Translations under genes and position numbers: made by a program | Part shown: positions 44,801 through 52,223 of the stretch, one piece after another | Layout: each line of letters begins with the position of its first letter | Position numbering within the stretch: position 1 is the first letter of the stretch | Source of the DNA: Pyxidicoccus xibeiensis | GTDB lineage: Bacteria > Myxococcota > Myxococcia > Myxococcales > Myxococcaceae | Assembly (NCBI RefSeq): GCF_024198175.1 | Contig: NZ_JAJVKV010000004.1 | Coordinates: 806,001-870,000, forward strand | Length of the DNA: 64,000 bases | Reading direction: 5' to 3' | The notes under the pieces: generated by a model | Told to the model about the DNA's origin: nothing | Databases searched by the model: none | What the model saw: the letters and a program-made list of their open reading frames with translations, nothing else

Positions 44801-46376
44801 CATCCGACAGCACCTTCTTGCGCACGGCCTCCGCCTGCGCGTCGCTGGAGACCGAGCCCTGGCGGTTCGCATCCAGGTAGGCGGTGTTCCAGAGGGTCTT
44901 CAGCAGGGCGCTCGCGTCCGCCTGCAGCTTCGCGTCCGGGAGGCCCGCGGGGTAGAGGTAGTCACGGCCCTTCGTGTACCACTGGTCGATGTAGCTCAGC
45001 TTGTAGCGGAGGTGGTCGACGCGGGCCTGGCTGCCCAGGGTCCCGGACAGGTTGGTCATGTTGCGGTTGAGCAGCGCCAGGTTGATGCGGCGCAGCTCGT
45101 CCCGGTACCAGGTCGTGCCGGTGCAGCCCGCCGGGAGGCCTCCCACCTGCTGGGCGAGGTTGGCGCACGCATTGACGATGAGCTCGTTGAGGTTGGTGGG
45201 GTGGGCCTCCGTCATGCGGTTGCACATCTTCAGGCTCGCATCGAGCGAGGTGTTGCAGGAGGTCCCCTGGGGCGCCCAGGTGTTGCCACAGGAAGGCGTG
45301 TCGTTCGGCGCGCTGGTGTACAGCGAGATGGCGTGCTGCTGGTCATCCACCGACAGCCGGGAGGCGCGCAGCTCGTACACCTGCTTCATGCGCTTGACGA
45401 GCTGGGACTTGAACCCGGCGCGGTCCGGGATGCCCGTCGGCACGGCGGTGGTGGGAATCGAGTCCGCGGCGGTGTACCAGGACCGGAGCTTCGTGTACTT
45501 CGCCGCCGCCTCTCCCAGCGTGCCATCCACGGCGCCCAGGGCCATGGTCTCGGTCGTCGTGCACACCGGCTGGGTCTTGTAGTGCTGCAGGTTGTACCGG
45601 AGCTCGGGGACGGCGGCGAGGGTGTTGGCCTGGGTCTGGGCGAAGACCGGCTGGGCATCCGCATGCGCGCCGTCCAGCGTCCTGCCCGGCTGCGTGTAGT
45701 ACTTCGGGTACGCGCAGTCCGTCGCCACCCCATGGTTGGGGGAGCGGCAGGACTTGTAGGTGGGCTTGGTCGTGTCCTGGCACTGGCCGTAGTCCCAGCT
45801 ACCGGTGGTGCACGAGGCGGCAATCTTCTTGAAGTACACCGGGTGGTTCAGGATGGTGTAGGTGCACGTGTCTTCGTCGGCGTAGTCCACCCGCCCCGAG
45901 ACACCCGTGCGGTACTCCGCTGGGATGTTGTTGGTGATGTACCTGTTGGCGGACGTGCTGCAGGGCGTCTGGCAGTCCGTCACCCAGTCATAGGTGCAGT
46001 GCTGCCCGAACTCGTCGCACACGGTGATACGGCGCGTGGTGCAGATGTTGCCGCCGCTGAACTGCCGGTTGGCCCGGTACTCCATCCCGTTCTCCGGGAC
46101 GCGGCAGCACGCGGACGTGCCGTAGTAGTCGACGGCACAGCTCGCGGTCGTGTTCGCCTTGTAGCACTGCAGCTCGTACTGCCAGGGCCCGGCGCAGGTG
46201 GAGTCCACCAGCCTCGTCGACCCGGATGCCACCGCGTCACCCTCACCGCAGAACAGCTCCTGCTCCGCGGTGGCCAGGGCGTCTTCAGCGCCCGGCTCCG
46301 GACTCTCGGTACTACCTCCGCAGCCCATCCACGTCAGGGCCGCACATAGAACGCCCCATACGACACGTCTGTTCAC
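41802..46376 (-). CDS. Very large helical lipoprotein of unknown function, upstream of the RHS toxin
   Basis: 1524 residues from GTG at 46376, chosen because it gives a good lipobox (LCAALTWMGCGGS); ATG at 46418 adds a 14-residue extension. Residues about 40-230 are Cys-rich (CCRVPENG, GGNICTTRRITVCDEFGQHC, DWVTDCQTPCSTS). The middle is long helical (LRYKLSYIDQWYTKGRDYLY, QSLDQAILSYEGQRQTLVNA), followed by a strand-rich part near residue 850 (YSFNETSSSYEASSNQTVTS) and a second helical stretch (ERQIRALVLEANMLAKDYEH). No family is recognised. The helix/beta alternation and its place before an SpvB/RHS gene recall a Tc-type delivery component, but TcA similarity is not demonstrated. Confidence 0.75.
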   Translation of the reverse strand: MNRRVVWGVLCAALTWMGCGGSTESPEPGAEDALATAEQELFCGEGDAVASGSTRLVDSTCAGPWQYELQCYKANTTASCAVDYYGTSACCRVPENGMEYRANRQFSGGNICTTRRITVCDEFGQHCTYDWVTDCQTPCSTSANRYITNNIPAEYRTGVSGRVDYADEDTCTYTILNHPVYFKKIAASCTTGSWDYGQCQDTTKPTYKSCRSPNHGVATDCAYPKYYTQPGRTLDGAHADAQPVFAQTQANTLAAVPELRYNLQHYKTQPVCTTTETMALGAVDGTLGEAAAKYTKLRSWYTAADSIPTTAVPTGIPDRAGFKSQLVKRMKQVYELRASRLSVDDQQHAISLYTSAPNDTPSCGNTWAPQGTSCNTSLDASLKMCNRMTEAHPTNLNELIVNACANLAQQVGGLPAGCTGTTWYRDELRRINLALLNRNMTNLSGTLGSQARVDHLRYKLSYIDQWYTKGRDYLYPAGLPDAKLQADASALLKTLWNTAYLDANRQGSVSSDAQAEAVRKKVLSDGLVADRQMLTAAFTPLPGGAMPMTHAPLLMVMGDSLRGVEERLKDVSQLHDLGCRFKTCTGAASATSQLWSLMANLDDAATLNTLKDSATLVDAKWRLPYTPAGETTVSLAPFTQLAANHSAFQSAVKDALGLPSSTPYTRELLAEASVDQLSQSAQGVASLLKDAKVRVASYATNGLFSPSDRQLLNVGLDRAKQAQIVADVDTTLQSLDQAILSYEGQRQTLVNALLAQMQSQQAQDGAVGRMEVLHGQMADLSLDLNGLRISHAVDEARYGDFMKGFEALVPAIQASGQQMVKNEQTLNLDALSDTRYVSGDDVRNMRVLENGTPFTRVLAAGETLNVEVSGQWAPTCALTHVPLPGGKPLALSNSGGPILTGPEGYSFNETSSSYEASSNQTVTSSGKYENWSWGAKLCAGLNLNVPIVKQLFSFTASLTGCVGYDAGRTWSQTRSETNSDGKETRSSFSMARGVRSDRAPFPDQPVGALLLVQMPPDQSGVEYSARADALSVQVVQAPYTSILADKPSKFYLVVNDLVGCSGISSQALSARVVHMQPKAAAARDLAKAMLVTQTALRPSIEAYVAQGRMLPSQATHLRNTAYQKLYETCADPTRTDPENPAVTLPPCQDLSYYPESLHNLFETWISKEIVDAEREVELVQIERQIRALVLEANMLAKDYEHTQAQARMLALAPAWALRNLDGKQLRRDLALLEQLMADRLSPVIDLLHPETLAQLTLAEKEELNDLTELDPLSTTVGMVEMAREAQQAADAVRDRLVTVRTGAPAPTLEDVFVSIPRPDKVVNTNWSKVDLEVSQSVWSNLLAGKDVSITLHPKYFYLKGQEHLSCSQTSPIIRTMGLYVATTRAFPVTQYSAGLVVSPEMRFPAVSGMHEYDFINPNYLAPATDTLLGPSGNALSLLQSYWNLPSHDFATGLSPFTTFHVSPSGLRSAYPNVPHPDPVRAAAGETVINPANPLASADELIIGLRLEPKLVGPNATLPGVPQCQ

Positions 46377-46556
46377 ACAACCCCCAAATGGTCGAAACCG
46401 GAAAGCCCCCATGCGCATACGGGGGGACCGTCATTTCTGGGCTGTGCCGACTACGCGTTTTCCGACAATGAATGGCGTCCCGCTTCAGCAGGCGTGAATC
46501 ATTGCCGGGTTGCCACCACGCCCGCACGGGCAGTAGAGAGGCATTGCACGCGCCGC

Positions 46557-48413
46557 TCAGTCGCGGTAGCCACGGGCCTGCAGGCGGAACAGGTGCGCAT
46601 AGCGCCCGTCCTTCGCCATCAGCTCGTCGTGGCTGCCCAGCTCCTCCACCTGGCCGTTGTGGAGCACGGCAATCTGGTCCGCCATCCGCACCGTGGAGAA
46701 GCGGTGCGAAATCACGATGGCAATCCGGTCCGCCGCCAGCGCCTGGAAGCGCTCGAACAGCGCGTGCTCGGCCTCCGCGTCGATGCTGGCCGTGGGCTCG
46801 TCCAGAATCAGCACCTCCGCGTCGTCCCGCATGAAGGCGCGCGCCACCGCCAGCTTCTGCCACTGGCCCGCCGACAGCTCCTGGCCCTTCTCGAACCAGC
46901 CGCCCAGCATGGTGTCGTACTGCTTGGGCAGCGCCGCAATCACCGTGCTCGCGCCGCCCTCCTCCGCCGCGCGGACAATCCGGTTGCGGTCCTCCAGCGC
47001 TGGCACGTGCCCCAGGCCGATGTTCTCCGCCACGTTGAACTGGTAGCGCACGAAGTCCTGGAACACCGCCCCGAAGCGGCTGCGCAGGTCCTCCACGTCC
47101 ATGTCCCTCACGTCCACGCCCCCATAGAGGATGTCCCCCTCCGAGGGCTCGTACAGACGCAGGAGCAGCTTCACCAGCGTGCTCTTCCCCGCCCCGTTCT
47201 CCCCCACCAGCGCCAGCTTCTGCCCCGGCCGCAGCGTCAGCGTCACGTTGCGCAGCGCCCACGCGTCCTTGCCCGGATAGCGGAAGGACACGTCCCGCAG
47301 CTCAATCGCATTCGTGTGCCCGCGCGGCGGCGACTTCGCCGGCAGCACCCGCACCGTCTCTCCCCCCGTGGGGATTTCCAGGTACGTGAAGAGGTTGCTC
47401 ATGAAGAGCGCGTCCTCGTACATGGAGCCGATGCTCGTCAGGATGCCCTGGAACGCCGCCTGCCCCTGACGGAACACGCCCAGGTACAGCACCATGTCGC
47501 CCACGGAGATGGCGCCGCCCGCAGCCCGGCCCGCCACGTAGAGGTAGCAGCCGTAGAAGGCCGCCAGCGACAGCAGCCCCAGCCCCAGCCCCCACCCCAT
47601 CCGCTTGAAGGCCAGCGCCCGGTCCTCCGAGAAGAACTTCTGGAAGAGCGAGCGGTAGCGCCCCATCACCAGCGGCCCCAGCCCGAAGAGCTTCACCTCC
47701 TTCACGTGGTTGTCCCGCGTGAGAATCCACTCCAGGTAGTTCAGCTTCCGGCCCTCGGGCGCCCGCCAGGAGTAGAGCCGGAAGCCCTCCGCCGCCAGCC
47801 GCGCCTCGGCGATGAAGGCCGGGATGGACGCGGCCACCAGCACCACCACGCTCCACGGTGACAGCGCAATCAGCAGCGCGGCGAAGGTGGACAGCGTAAT
47901 CGCGTTGCGGACGATGGAGAACGCCTGCATCACCAGCGACAGCGGGCGGCTGTTCGCCTCGCGCCGGGCATTCTGCATCTTGTCGTAGGTGTCCGAGTCC
48001 TCGAAGTGCCGCAGCTCCAGCTGCAGCGCCTTGTGGAGGATGCGCTCATTCAGCAGGTTGCCCAGGTTGGCCCGCAGCAGCTCGCGCGTCAGCGTCAGCG
48101 AGCGCTCCACCACGGCCGAGCCCAGCATCAGCCCGAACTCCAGCCCCACCAGCCCCCAGACGCGTGAGCGCGCCTCCAGCGAGCCCTGGGCCGCCGCCAC
48201 CACCGAGTCCACGATGAGCTTGCCCACCCAGGCGATGCCCGCGGGCAGCACCGCCGCCACCAGCGTCAGCGCGCCCAGCAGCACCGCCAGGCGGGGGCTC
48301 GCCTGCCAGAAGAGACGGAAGGTGCCGGGCAGCTGCTTGAAGAGGCTGCCCGTGCTCTTCAGGCGGGCCTTGAGTGACTGCGGCGGAGAGGAGGCGAGCG
48401 AGGGAGGGGACAC
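46557..48413 (-). CDS. ABC exporter, fused permease/ATPase half-transporter
   Basis: 618 residues from GTG at 48413. The transmembrane domain (about residues 40-330) has about six helices; the ATPase domain follows. Walker A is GENGAGKST near residue 403, signature LSAGQWQKLAVARA (Gln-Trp in place of GGQ-type ending), Walker B VLILDEPTASID and the H-loop His in VISHRFS. It works as a dimer, exporting lipids, drugs or peptides. It follows the universal stress protein gene by 35 bp on the same strand, and precedes the giant lipoprotein gene by 180 bp. A link to toxin export is possible but not supported by more than proximity. Confidence 0.93.
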   Translation of the reverse strand: MSPPSLASSPPQSLKARLKSTGSLFKQLPGTFRLFWQASPRLAVLLGALTLVAAVLPAGIAWVGKLIVDSVVAAAQGSLEARSRVWGLVGLEFGLMLGSAVVERSLTLTRELLRANLGNLLNERILHKALQLELRHFEDSDTYDKMQNARREANSRPLSLVMQAFSIVRNAITLSTFAALLIALSPWSVVVLVAASIPAFIAEARLAAEGFRLYSWRAPEGRKLNYLEWILTRDNHVKEVKLFGLGPLVMGRYRSLFQKFFSEDRALAFKRMGWGLGLGLLSLAAFYGCYLYVAGRAAGGAISVGDMVLYLGVFRQGQAAFQGILTSIGSMYEDALFMSNLFTYLEIPTGGETVRVLPAKSPPRGHTNAIELRDVSFRYPGKDAWALRNVTLTLRPGQKLALVGENGAGKSTLVKLLLRLYEPSEGDILYGGVDVRDMDVEDLRSRFGAVFQDFVRYQFNVAENIGLGHVPALEDRNRIVRAAEEGGASTVIAALPKQYDTMLGGWFEKGQELSAGQWQKLAVARAFMRDDAEVLILDEPTASIDAEAEHALFERFQALAADRIAIVISHRFSTVRMADQIAVLHNGQVEELGSHDELMAKDGRYAHLFRLQARGYRD

Positions 48414-48448
48414 GGGCCGCGTTCATAACGCGGTCCGCGCCTCCGCGC

Positions 48449-49384
48449 TCAGGACACGGGGGCCGCGTGCCGCCCCACCAGCACGTCGCAGCCGGCCCGG
48501 GCCAGCACGGCCTCCGTCAGCGGCGTCAGGGCCTCGCTGCCCGACATGGCCAGCGCCAGCAGGTCCGAGCCCCGCTCCGCCGCCTCCGCGAGGATGCCCT
48601 CCGCGGGCTCGCCGCTGCGCACCCGGACCTCCAGCTCGCGCCCGGCCTCCCGGTAGGGCGCCAGGAAGCGGCCGAGCGCCGCCCGTGCCGCGCGCTCCCG
48701 CTCCTGCCGGAGGAGCAGCCACCGCTCGGTGGGTGCCCCCGCCGCCCGCAGCGCCGTCTCCTCCTCGCGCGTGTCCACCACGTGCAGCACGTCCACCGGG
48801 GCCGAGGACGGGCACAGCCGCATCATCAGCTCCAGCGCCCGCCGCGACTCGCGCGAGAAGTCCACGGCCACCAGGGGCCGCGCATAGGGCCTCACCGGGT
48901 GCGGCACCACCACCAGCACGGACGCGCCCAGCCGCCGCACCATGCGCCGCACCAGGGAGTCCTCCGCCAGCTCCCGCACCGGGTACGTCACCAGCGGCCG
49001 GCCCACCACCACCAGCTCCGCCCGCAGCTCGTTCGCGACGGTGGAGGTCGCCTCCACCGGGTCCCCCTGCCGCAGCTCCTCGTGTACATCCACGTCCACA
49101 CGGTTGCGCAGACGCCTGCACACCGAGGCCACCGCCTTGCGCAGGCAGCGCGCCCCGGGCACCGCGCCCGCGGGCCCGTCATGGCCGTCCGGTGCGGGGT
49201 CCGCATGCATGACGCAGAAGACGCCTCCCTGGCCCAGGGGCAGGCGCAGCGCTCGCGCCAGCGCGAACTCGGAGCGCAGGGAGAAGTCCGTCCCCACGAC
49301 GAGCCGCGAGACGCCTCGTGGACCGCGCAGATACCCCGCCGCCAGCAGGGGCAGGGCTCCTGTCGAAAGCTCGTGTGTCCTCAT
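48449..49384 (-). CDS. Universal stress protein with two UspA domains
   Basis: 311 residues from ATG at 49384, with GGAGGGACGAG upstream. Two tandem UspA folds: first SRLVVGTDFSLRSEFALARA to the ELVVVGR motif (VVGRPLVTYPV), second RPLVAVDFSRESRRALELMM to DLLALAMSGSEALTPLTEAV. The first retains part of the G-2x-G-9x-G(S/T) nucleotide motif (VVGRPLV), the second reads AMSGSEALTP, so ATP binding is uncertain. It is probably cytoplasmic and stress-induced. It is the first gene of the unit USP-ABC exporter. Confidence 0.9.
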   Translation of the reverse strand: MRTHELSTGALPLLAAGYLRGPRGVSRLVVGTDFSLRSEFALARALRLPLGQGGVFCVMHADPAPDGHDGPAGAVPGARCLRKAVASVCRRLRNRVDVDVHEELRQGDPVEATSTVANELRAELVVVGRPLVTYPVRELAEDSLVRRMVRRLGASVLVVVPHPVRPYARPLVAVDFSRESRRALELMMRLCPSSAPVDVLHVVDTREEETALRAAGAPTERWLLLRQERERAARAALGRFLAPYREAGRELEVRVRSGEPAEGILAEAAERGSDLLALAMSGSEALTPLTEAVLARAGCDVLVGRHAAPVS

Positions 49385-49960
49385 CTCTCGTCCCTCCTTC
49401 CGCCGCCTCACCTCTTTAGTGTTCGCGTCCGGGGCGGGTGACACCTGTTCTCGAGTCGAGGGCCTCGAATGCGCCGCCGCTTTGCGAGCAGCTTCGGCCA
49501 GCCCTGACTTGAAGTGCCCCGTGGACAGAAGATTCAGGCCCCGGTGCGGATGTGCCACGAGGCCCGCAGTGCCGCCGACAGGGCGACGTGGCAGGTTCGG
49601 CCGCGAGGGGCGCCCGGGCTTCGCGGGAACAGTTTCCGCCGACCCCGGTTCGTGCCGCGCCGCGTCCGGGCGGGAGACGGTCTGCGTCACTCCGGCTGCG
49701 CGGTGGGTGGACACGGACGTCACGCCGTGGACGGGCACCCTGAAAAATCTCCAGGTTCTCTACGTGCGTATCACACCTGGGCGCAGCACTCCGTGCATCG
49801 CCGAACGACGGTTGGCGTGCTTGGCCCGTCCGAAGGGCAACAGAGCGACTTCGGGCGGCCACGGGGAGCACGGCCAGCCGTTTGCAGAAGAGGTGCGGCG
49901 GCAGCGCTCGGTGCAGTGGATGGCGGGACGGACGGGTAGCTGGAGAAGGGGGAAGTGCCA
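49385..49960. other. 576-bp stretch without a confident gene
   Basis: The gap lies between the USP start (minus) and the 52-residue ORF (plus). The sequence is slightly less G/C-rich than coding neighbours. Open frames present here have Arg/Pro/Ala-rich, protein-unlike translations. I see no clear tRNA, riboswitch or terminator; promoters for both flanking genes must be in it. Confidence 0.4.
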
Positions 49961-50119
49961 ATGCGCGGGGTCATCACCGGACGAGAGGTGGTCGCCAACC
50001 TGGGGCTCATCTACCGGGAGTTCGGTGCGGGCTGCGTCATGCGCTGCCTGTGGGTCATGCTCAGCGGGAAGACCACCACGTTTCTCGAGGTGGCCTGCCC
50101 GCCGGTGACGAAGCGGTAG
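49961..50119 (+). CDS. 52-residue Cys-containing small protein
   Basis: ATG at 49961 is preceded by GGAGAAGGGGGAA. The translation begins MRGVITGREVVANLGLIYRE and continues FGAGCVMRCLWVMLSGKTTT to FLEVACPPVTKR, ending TAG. The composition (Leu, Val, Phe, three Cys, mixed charge) is protein-like, unlike the alternative frames here. I cannot name it. The Cys spacing (C-x3-C, then C near the end) may suggest metal or redox sensitivity. It is convergent with csbD. Confidence 0.55.
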   Translation: MRGVITGREVVANLGLIYREFGAGCVMRCLWVMLSGKTTTFLEVACPPVTKR

Positions 50120-50190
50120 CAGCAGACGCAGGAAGGCCGCGGGAAGTGCTCCTCCCGCGGCCGCCTTCACTTCACTGGACAGGGACTTCA

Positions 50191-50229
50191 GGAAAAAGGA
50201 CGGGCCGCGAGGGAGTCCCCCGCGGCCCG
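50191..50229 (-). terminator. Rho-independent terminator of csbD
   Basis: CGGGCCGCG (50201-50209) pairs with CGCGGCCCG (50221-50229), with GGG/CCC extending the stem beyond an A/C mismatch. On the minus strand it is followed by TCCTTTTTCC. It begins 26 bp after the csbD stop. Confidence 0.85.
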
Positions 50230-50254
50230 CGTGACGCATTGGCTGTGTGCGTTG

Positions 50255-50446
50255 CTAGGGCTCGTCGCGGCGCGGCTTGTCGCCGTCCAGCGCGTCCTTG
50301 ATGACGCGCTTGGCATCCTCGACCTTGCCCTTGAGGTTGCCCTTCGCCGTGTCGGCCTTGCCCTCGGCCTCCAGCTCACGGTCACCGGTCGCGACGCCGA
50401 CCGTTTCCTTCACCCGGCCCTTGGCCTTGTCGGTCCACTCACCCAT
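50255..50446 (-). CDS. CsbD family stress protein
   Basis: 63 residues. MGEWTDKAKGRVKETVGVAT and GDRELEAEGKADTAKGNLKG are the CsbD signature; the rest is VEDAKRVIKDALDGDKPRRD. Typical length (60-70). CsbD-like proteins are small, hydrophilic, probably disordered proteins induced by general stress. The gene has its own strong terminator downstream and a GAAAGGGGCACGTC leader with the Shine-Dalgarno-like AAAGGGG. It is monocistronic. Confidence 0.9.
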   Translation of the reverse strand: MGEWTDKAKGRVKETVGVATGDRELEAEGKADTAKGNLKGKVEDAKRVIKDALDGDKPRRDEP

Positions 50447-50554
50447 GACGTGCCCCTTTCGCTCGAGTCGTTGACGTCAATGAAGGTGGTCATCCACGCG
50501 GCGGCGTGCAGGCACCGGAGGCCCGCCCGCCTGCCTGCCGGGCGTGGAGCGGCG

Positions 50555-51943
50555 TCAGGGCGCGCCGCGACGGCCCTCGTGGCGGCCGGCGAAAATCCAG
50601 TGGTCCATGGCGGCCGGGTAGTTGGTGGCACCGAAGGCCGCCATCAGGTCCGCGTGGGCGCGCAGGTAGTAGCCCACGTCGAACTCCGGCGAGGCGCGAC
50701 GGCCCTCGTACAGGCCCGCGTTGAGCCAGTGGCTGAGGGCCGCGCCGTAGTTCGTCCCGAAGGCCGCCCGGAGGTCCGGGTGGGCGTCCAGGTAGTAGCG
50801 CACGTCGAACTCACGCGAGCCCCGGCGCCCCTCGGCGATGCCGGCGGTGAGCCAGTGGTCTCGCGCGGCGGCGTAGTTGGTGGGGCCGAAGGCGGCCTGG
50901 AGGTCCGGGTGGACGGCCAGGTAGTACGGCGCATCGAAGTGGGCCGCGCCGCGGCGCCCCTCGTGGATGCCTCCGGTGGCCCAGTGGGACTGCGCCGCCG
51001 CCCAGTTGGTGGCGCCGAAGGCGTTGCGCAGGTCGCCGTGGTTGTTCAGGTAGAACGCGGTGTCGAAGCTGGCGTCCGCCAGCGGGCCGTAGGCGGCGTG
51101 CGCGCCGGCCACGTCGGTGGCGGTGAGGCTCAGGTCCCCGCGGTTGGAGCCGTTGCACTGCGGGTAGTGCATCACCGAGGCGGCGTCATACGCCGTCAGC
51201 GCGCGCCAGTTGTTGTCCTCGAAGCAGGTCCGCGCCTCCGGGCGGGTGTGCTCGTGGCGGAAGCCGAGCGTGTGCCCCAGCTCATGGCGGAGGATGCCCG
51301 TCAGCGTCCAGGGCGCGGTGTTGCCGAAGGACGTGGCGTCGATGAGGACGTTGCGGGTGGCGCGCGCCTGGTAGGGGAAGAACGCGCGCGCCAGGTAGGG
51401 CTGGCCGCTGACGGGGCGCACGTCGAAGACGACGTTGTTGTTGGTGGCGTTGCAGGCGCCGTCCTGGTCGCCGCGGTGCTGGAAGCGCACGTTCACCTGC
51501 TGCCAGGCCGCCGCCGCCTGGGCCATGGCCTGCACCACCGTGTTGTAGTTGGCGCCGAAGGCCGTGCTCACGCAGTACGGGATGTTGCGCTGGCGCGTGT
51601 AGCCCCACTGGTCATCCGCGCCGTTGAAGCGGTTGACGATGAGCGGCGCGCGCTCCGTGCCCACGGCCTCGCCGTCCGCACCACGCACGTAGTCCTGGTA
51701 CAGCGCCCGGAGCCCCGCCTCGTCCACCACCGGCGTGTCCCCGTCGACGATGTAGATGCCGGTGTCCGGCTCGCGCCACGCCTGGGCGCGGAACGCCTCA
51801 TAGGTGAGCACGGGCTCGCGCGCCCCGGCCTCGGACACAGGCGACTCCAGCGACTCACCGCAGCCCGCCAGCCCCAGCGTGGCCAGCCCCACCATCCACT
51901 GCATGCGCACGCGGCGCGGAAGCCCATTCGAAGACTGCTTCAT
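50555..51943 (-). CDS. Secreted metzincin (M12-type) lipoprotease with four C-terminal repeats
   Basis: 462 residues. The lipoprotein signal ends in LGLAGCGES. The catalytic domain holds ILRHELGHTLGFRHEHTRPE, a complete HExxHxxGxxHE zinc site near residue 235, and the Met-turn SVMHYPQCN. After about residue 287 four ~44-residue repeats follow, each like FDVRYYLDAHPDLRAAFG then NYxAAxxHWLxxGxxEGRRG; these occur in secreted myxobacterial and other bacterial proteins and may bind surfaces or substrate. The protein likely digests prey or matrix proteins at the cell surface or in vesicles. It is divergent from the receptor gene at 52224. Confidence 0.92.
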   Translation of the reverse strand: MKQSSNGLPRRVRMQWMVGLATLGLAGCGESLESPVSEAGAREPVLTYEAFRAQAWREPDTGIYIVDGDTPVVDEAGLRALYQDYVRGADGEAVGTERAPLIVNRFNGADDQWGYTRQRNIPYCVSTAFGANYNTVVQAMAQAAAAWQQVNVRFQHRGDQDGACNATNNNVVFDVRPVSGQPYLARAFFPYQARATRNVLIDATSFGNTAPWTLTGILRHELGHTLGFRHEHTRPEARTCFEDNNWRALTAYDAASVMHYPQCNGSNRGDLSLTATDVAGAHAAYGPLADASFDTAFYLNNHGDLRNAFGATNWAAAQSHWATGGIHEGRRGAAHFDAPYYLAVHPDLQAAFGPTNYAAARDHWLTAGIAEGRRGSREFDVRYYLDAHPDLRAAFGTNYGAALSHWLNAGLYEGRRASPEFDVGYYLRAHADLMAAFGATNYPAAMDHWIFAGRHEGRRGAP

Positions 51944-52094
51944 GGAGGTACCCCTTCAGTCCTGGGTTCGGTTCAATGCGGCCGCAGCAAGCCACCCCCG
52001 AGGCACGCACTCCAGAACCAGCCGGGTAATTCATGCTTTCTTGTGCGCAGGCTTCACGCGCGGCAGCCGGCAGCGGTGTGGAAGACGTTGAAAC

Positions 52095-52112
52095 ATGGGC
52101 CGTTCCGCCCAT
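52095..52112. promoter_or_regulatory. Inverted repeat between the metalloprotease and receptor genes
   Basis: ATGGGC-CGTTCC-GCCCAT is a perfect 6-bp-arm dyad, 112 bp before the receptor ATG, in the 280-bp divergent region. Position suggests an operator; there is no further support. Confidence 0.3.
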
Positions 52113-52223
52113 TTGCGGGCACTTCCAAGATGAGCGCCATTACCCGGAGTGAACCGGGACATTGACGGGGGGCGGGCCAGCCCGCAGGCTGGGGTGACTG
52201 CTACCCGGAGACAGCTCTCCCCG

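Noticed and set aside
41952..46349. Plus-strand open frame of about 1465 codons opposite the giant lipoprotein
   Set aside because: Arg/His/Val-rich, protein-unlike translation; the minus strand has a lipobox, balanced composition and a terminator.
46377..46556. Transcription terminator between the ABC exporter and giant lipoprotein genes
   Set aside because: A short GCCCG-CA-CGGGC stem exists but no T-run follows on the minus strand.
49416..49961. A 181-codon minus frame as a gene upstream of the universal stress protein
   Set aside because: Pro/Arg/Ser-rich, no motif, overlaps the expected promoter region.
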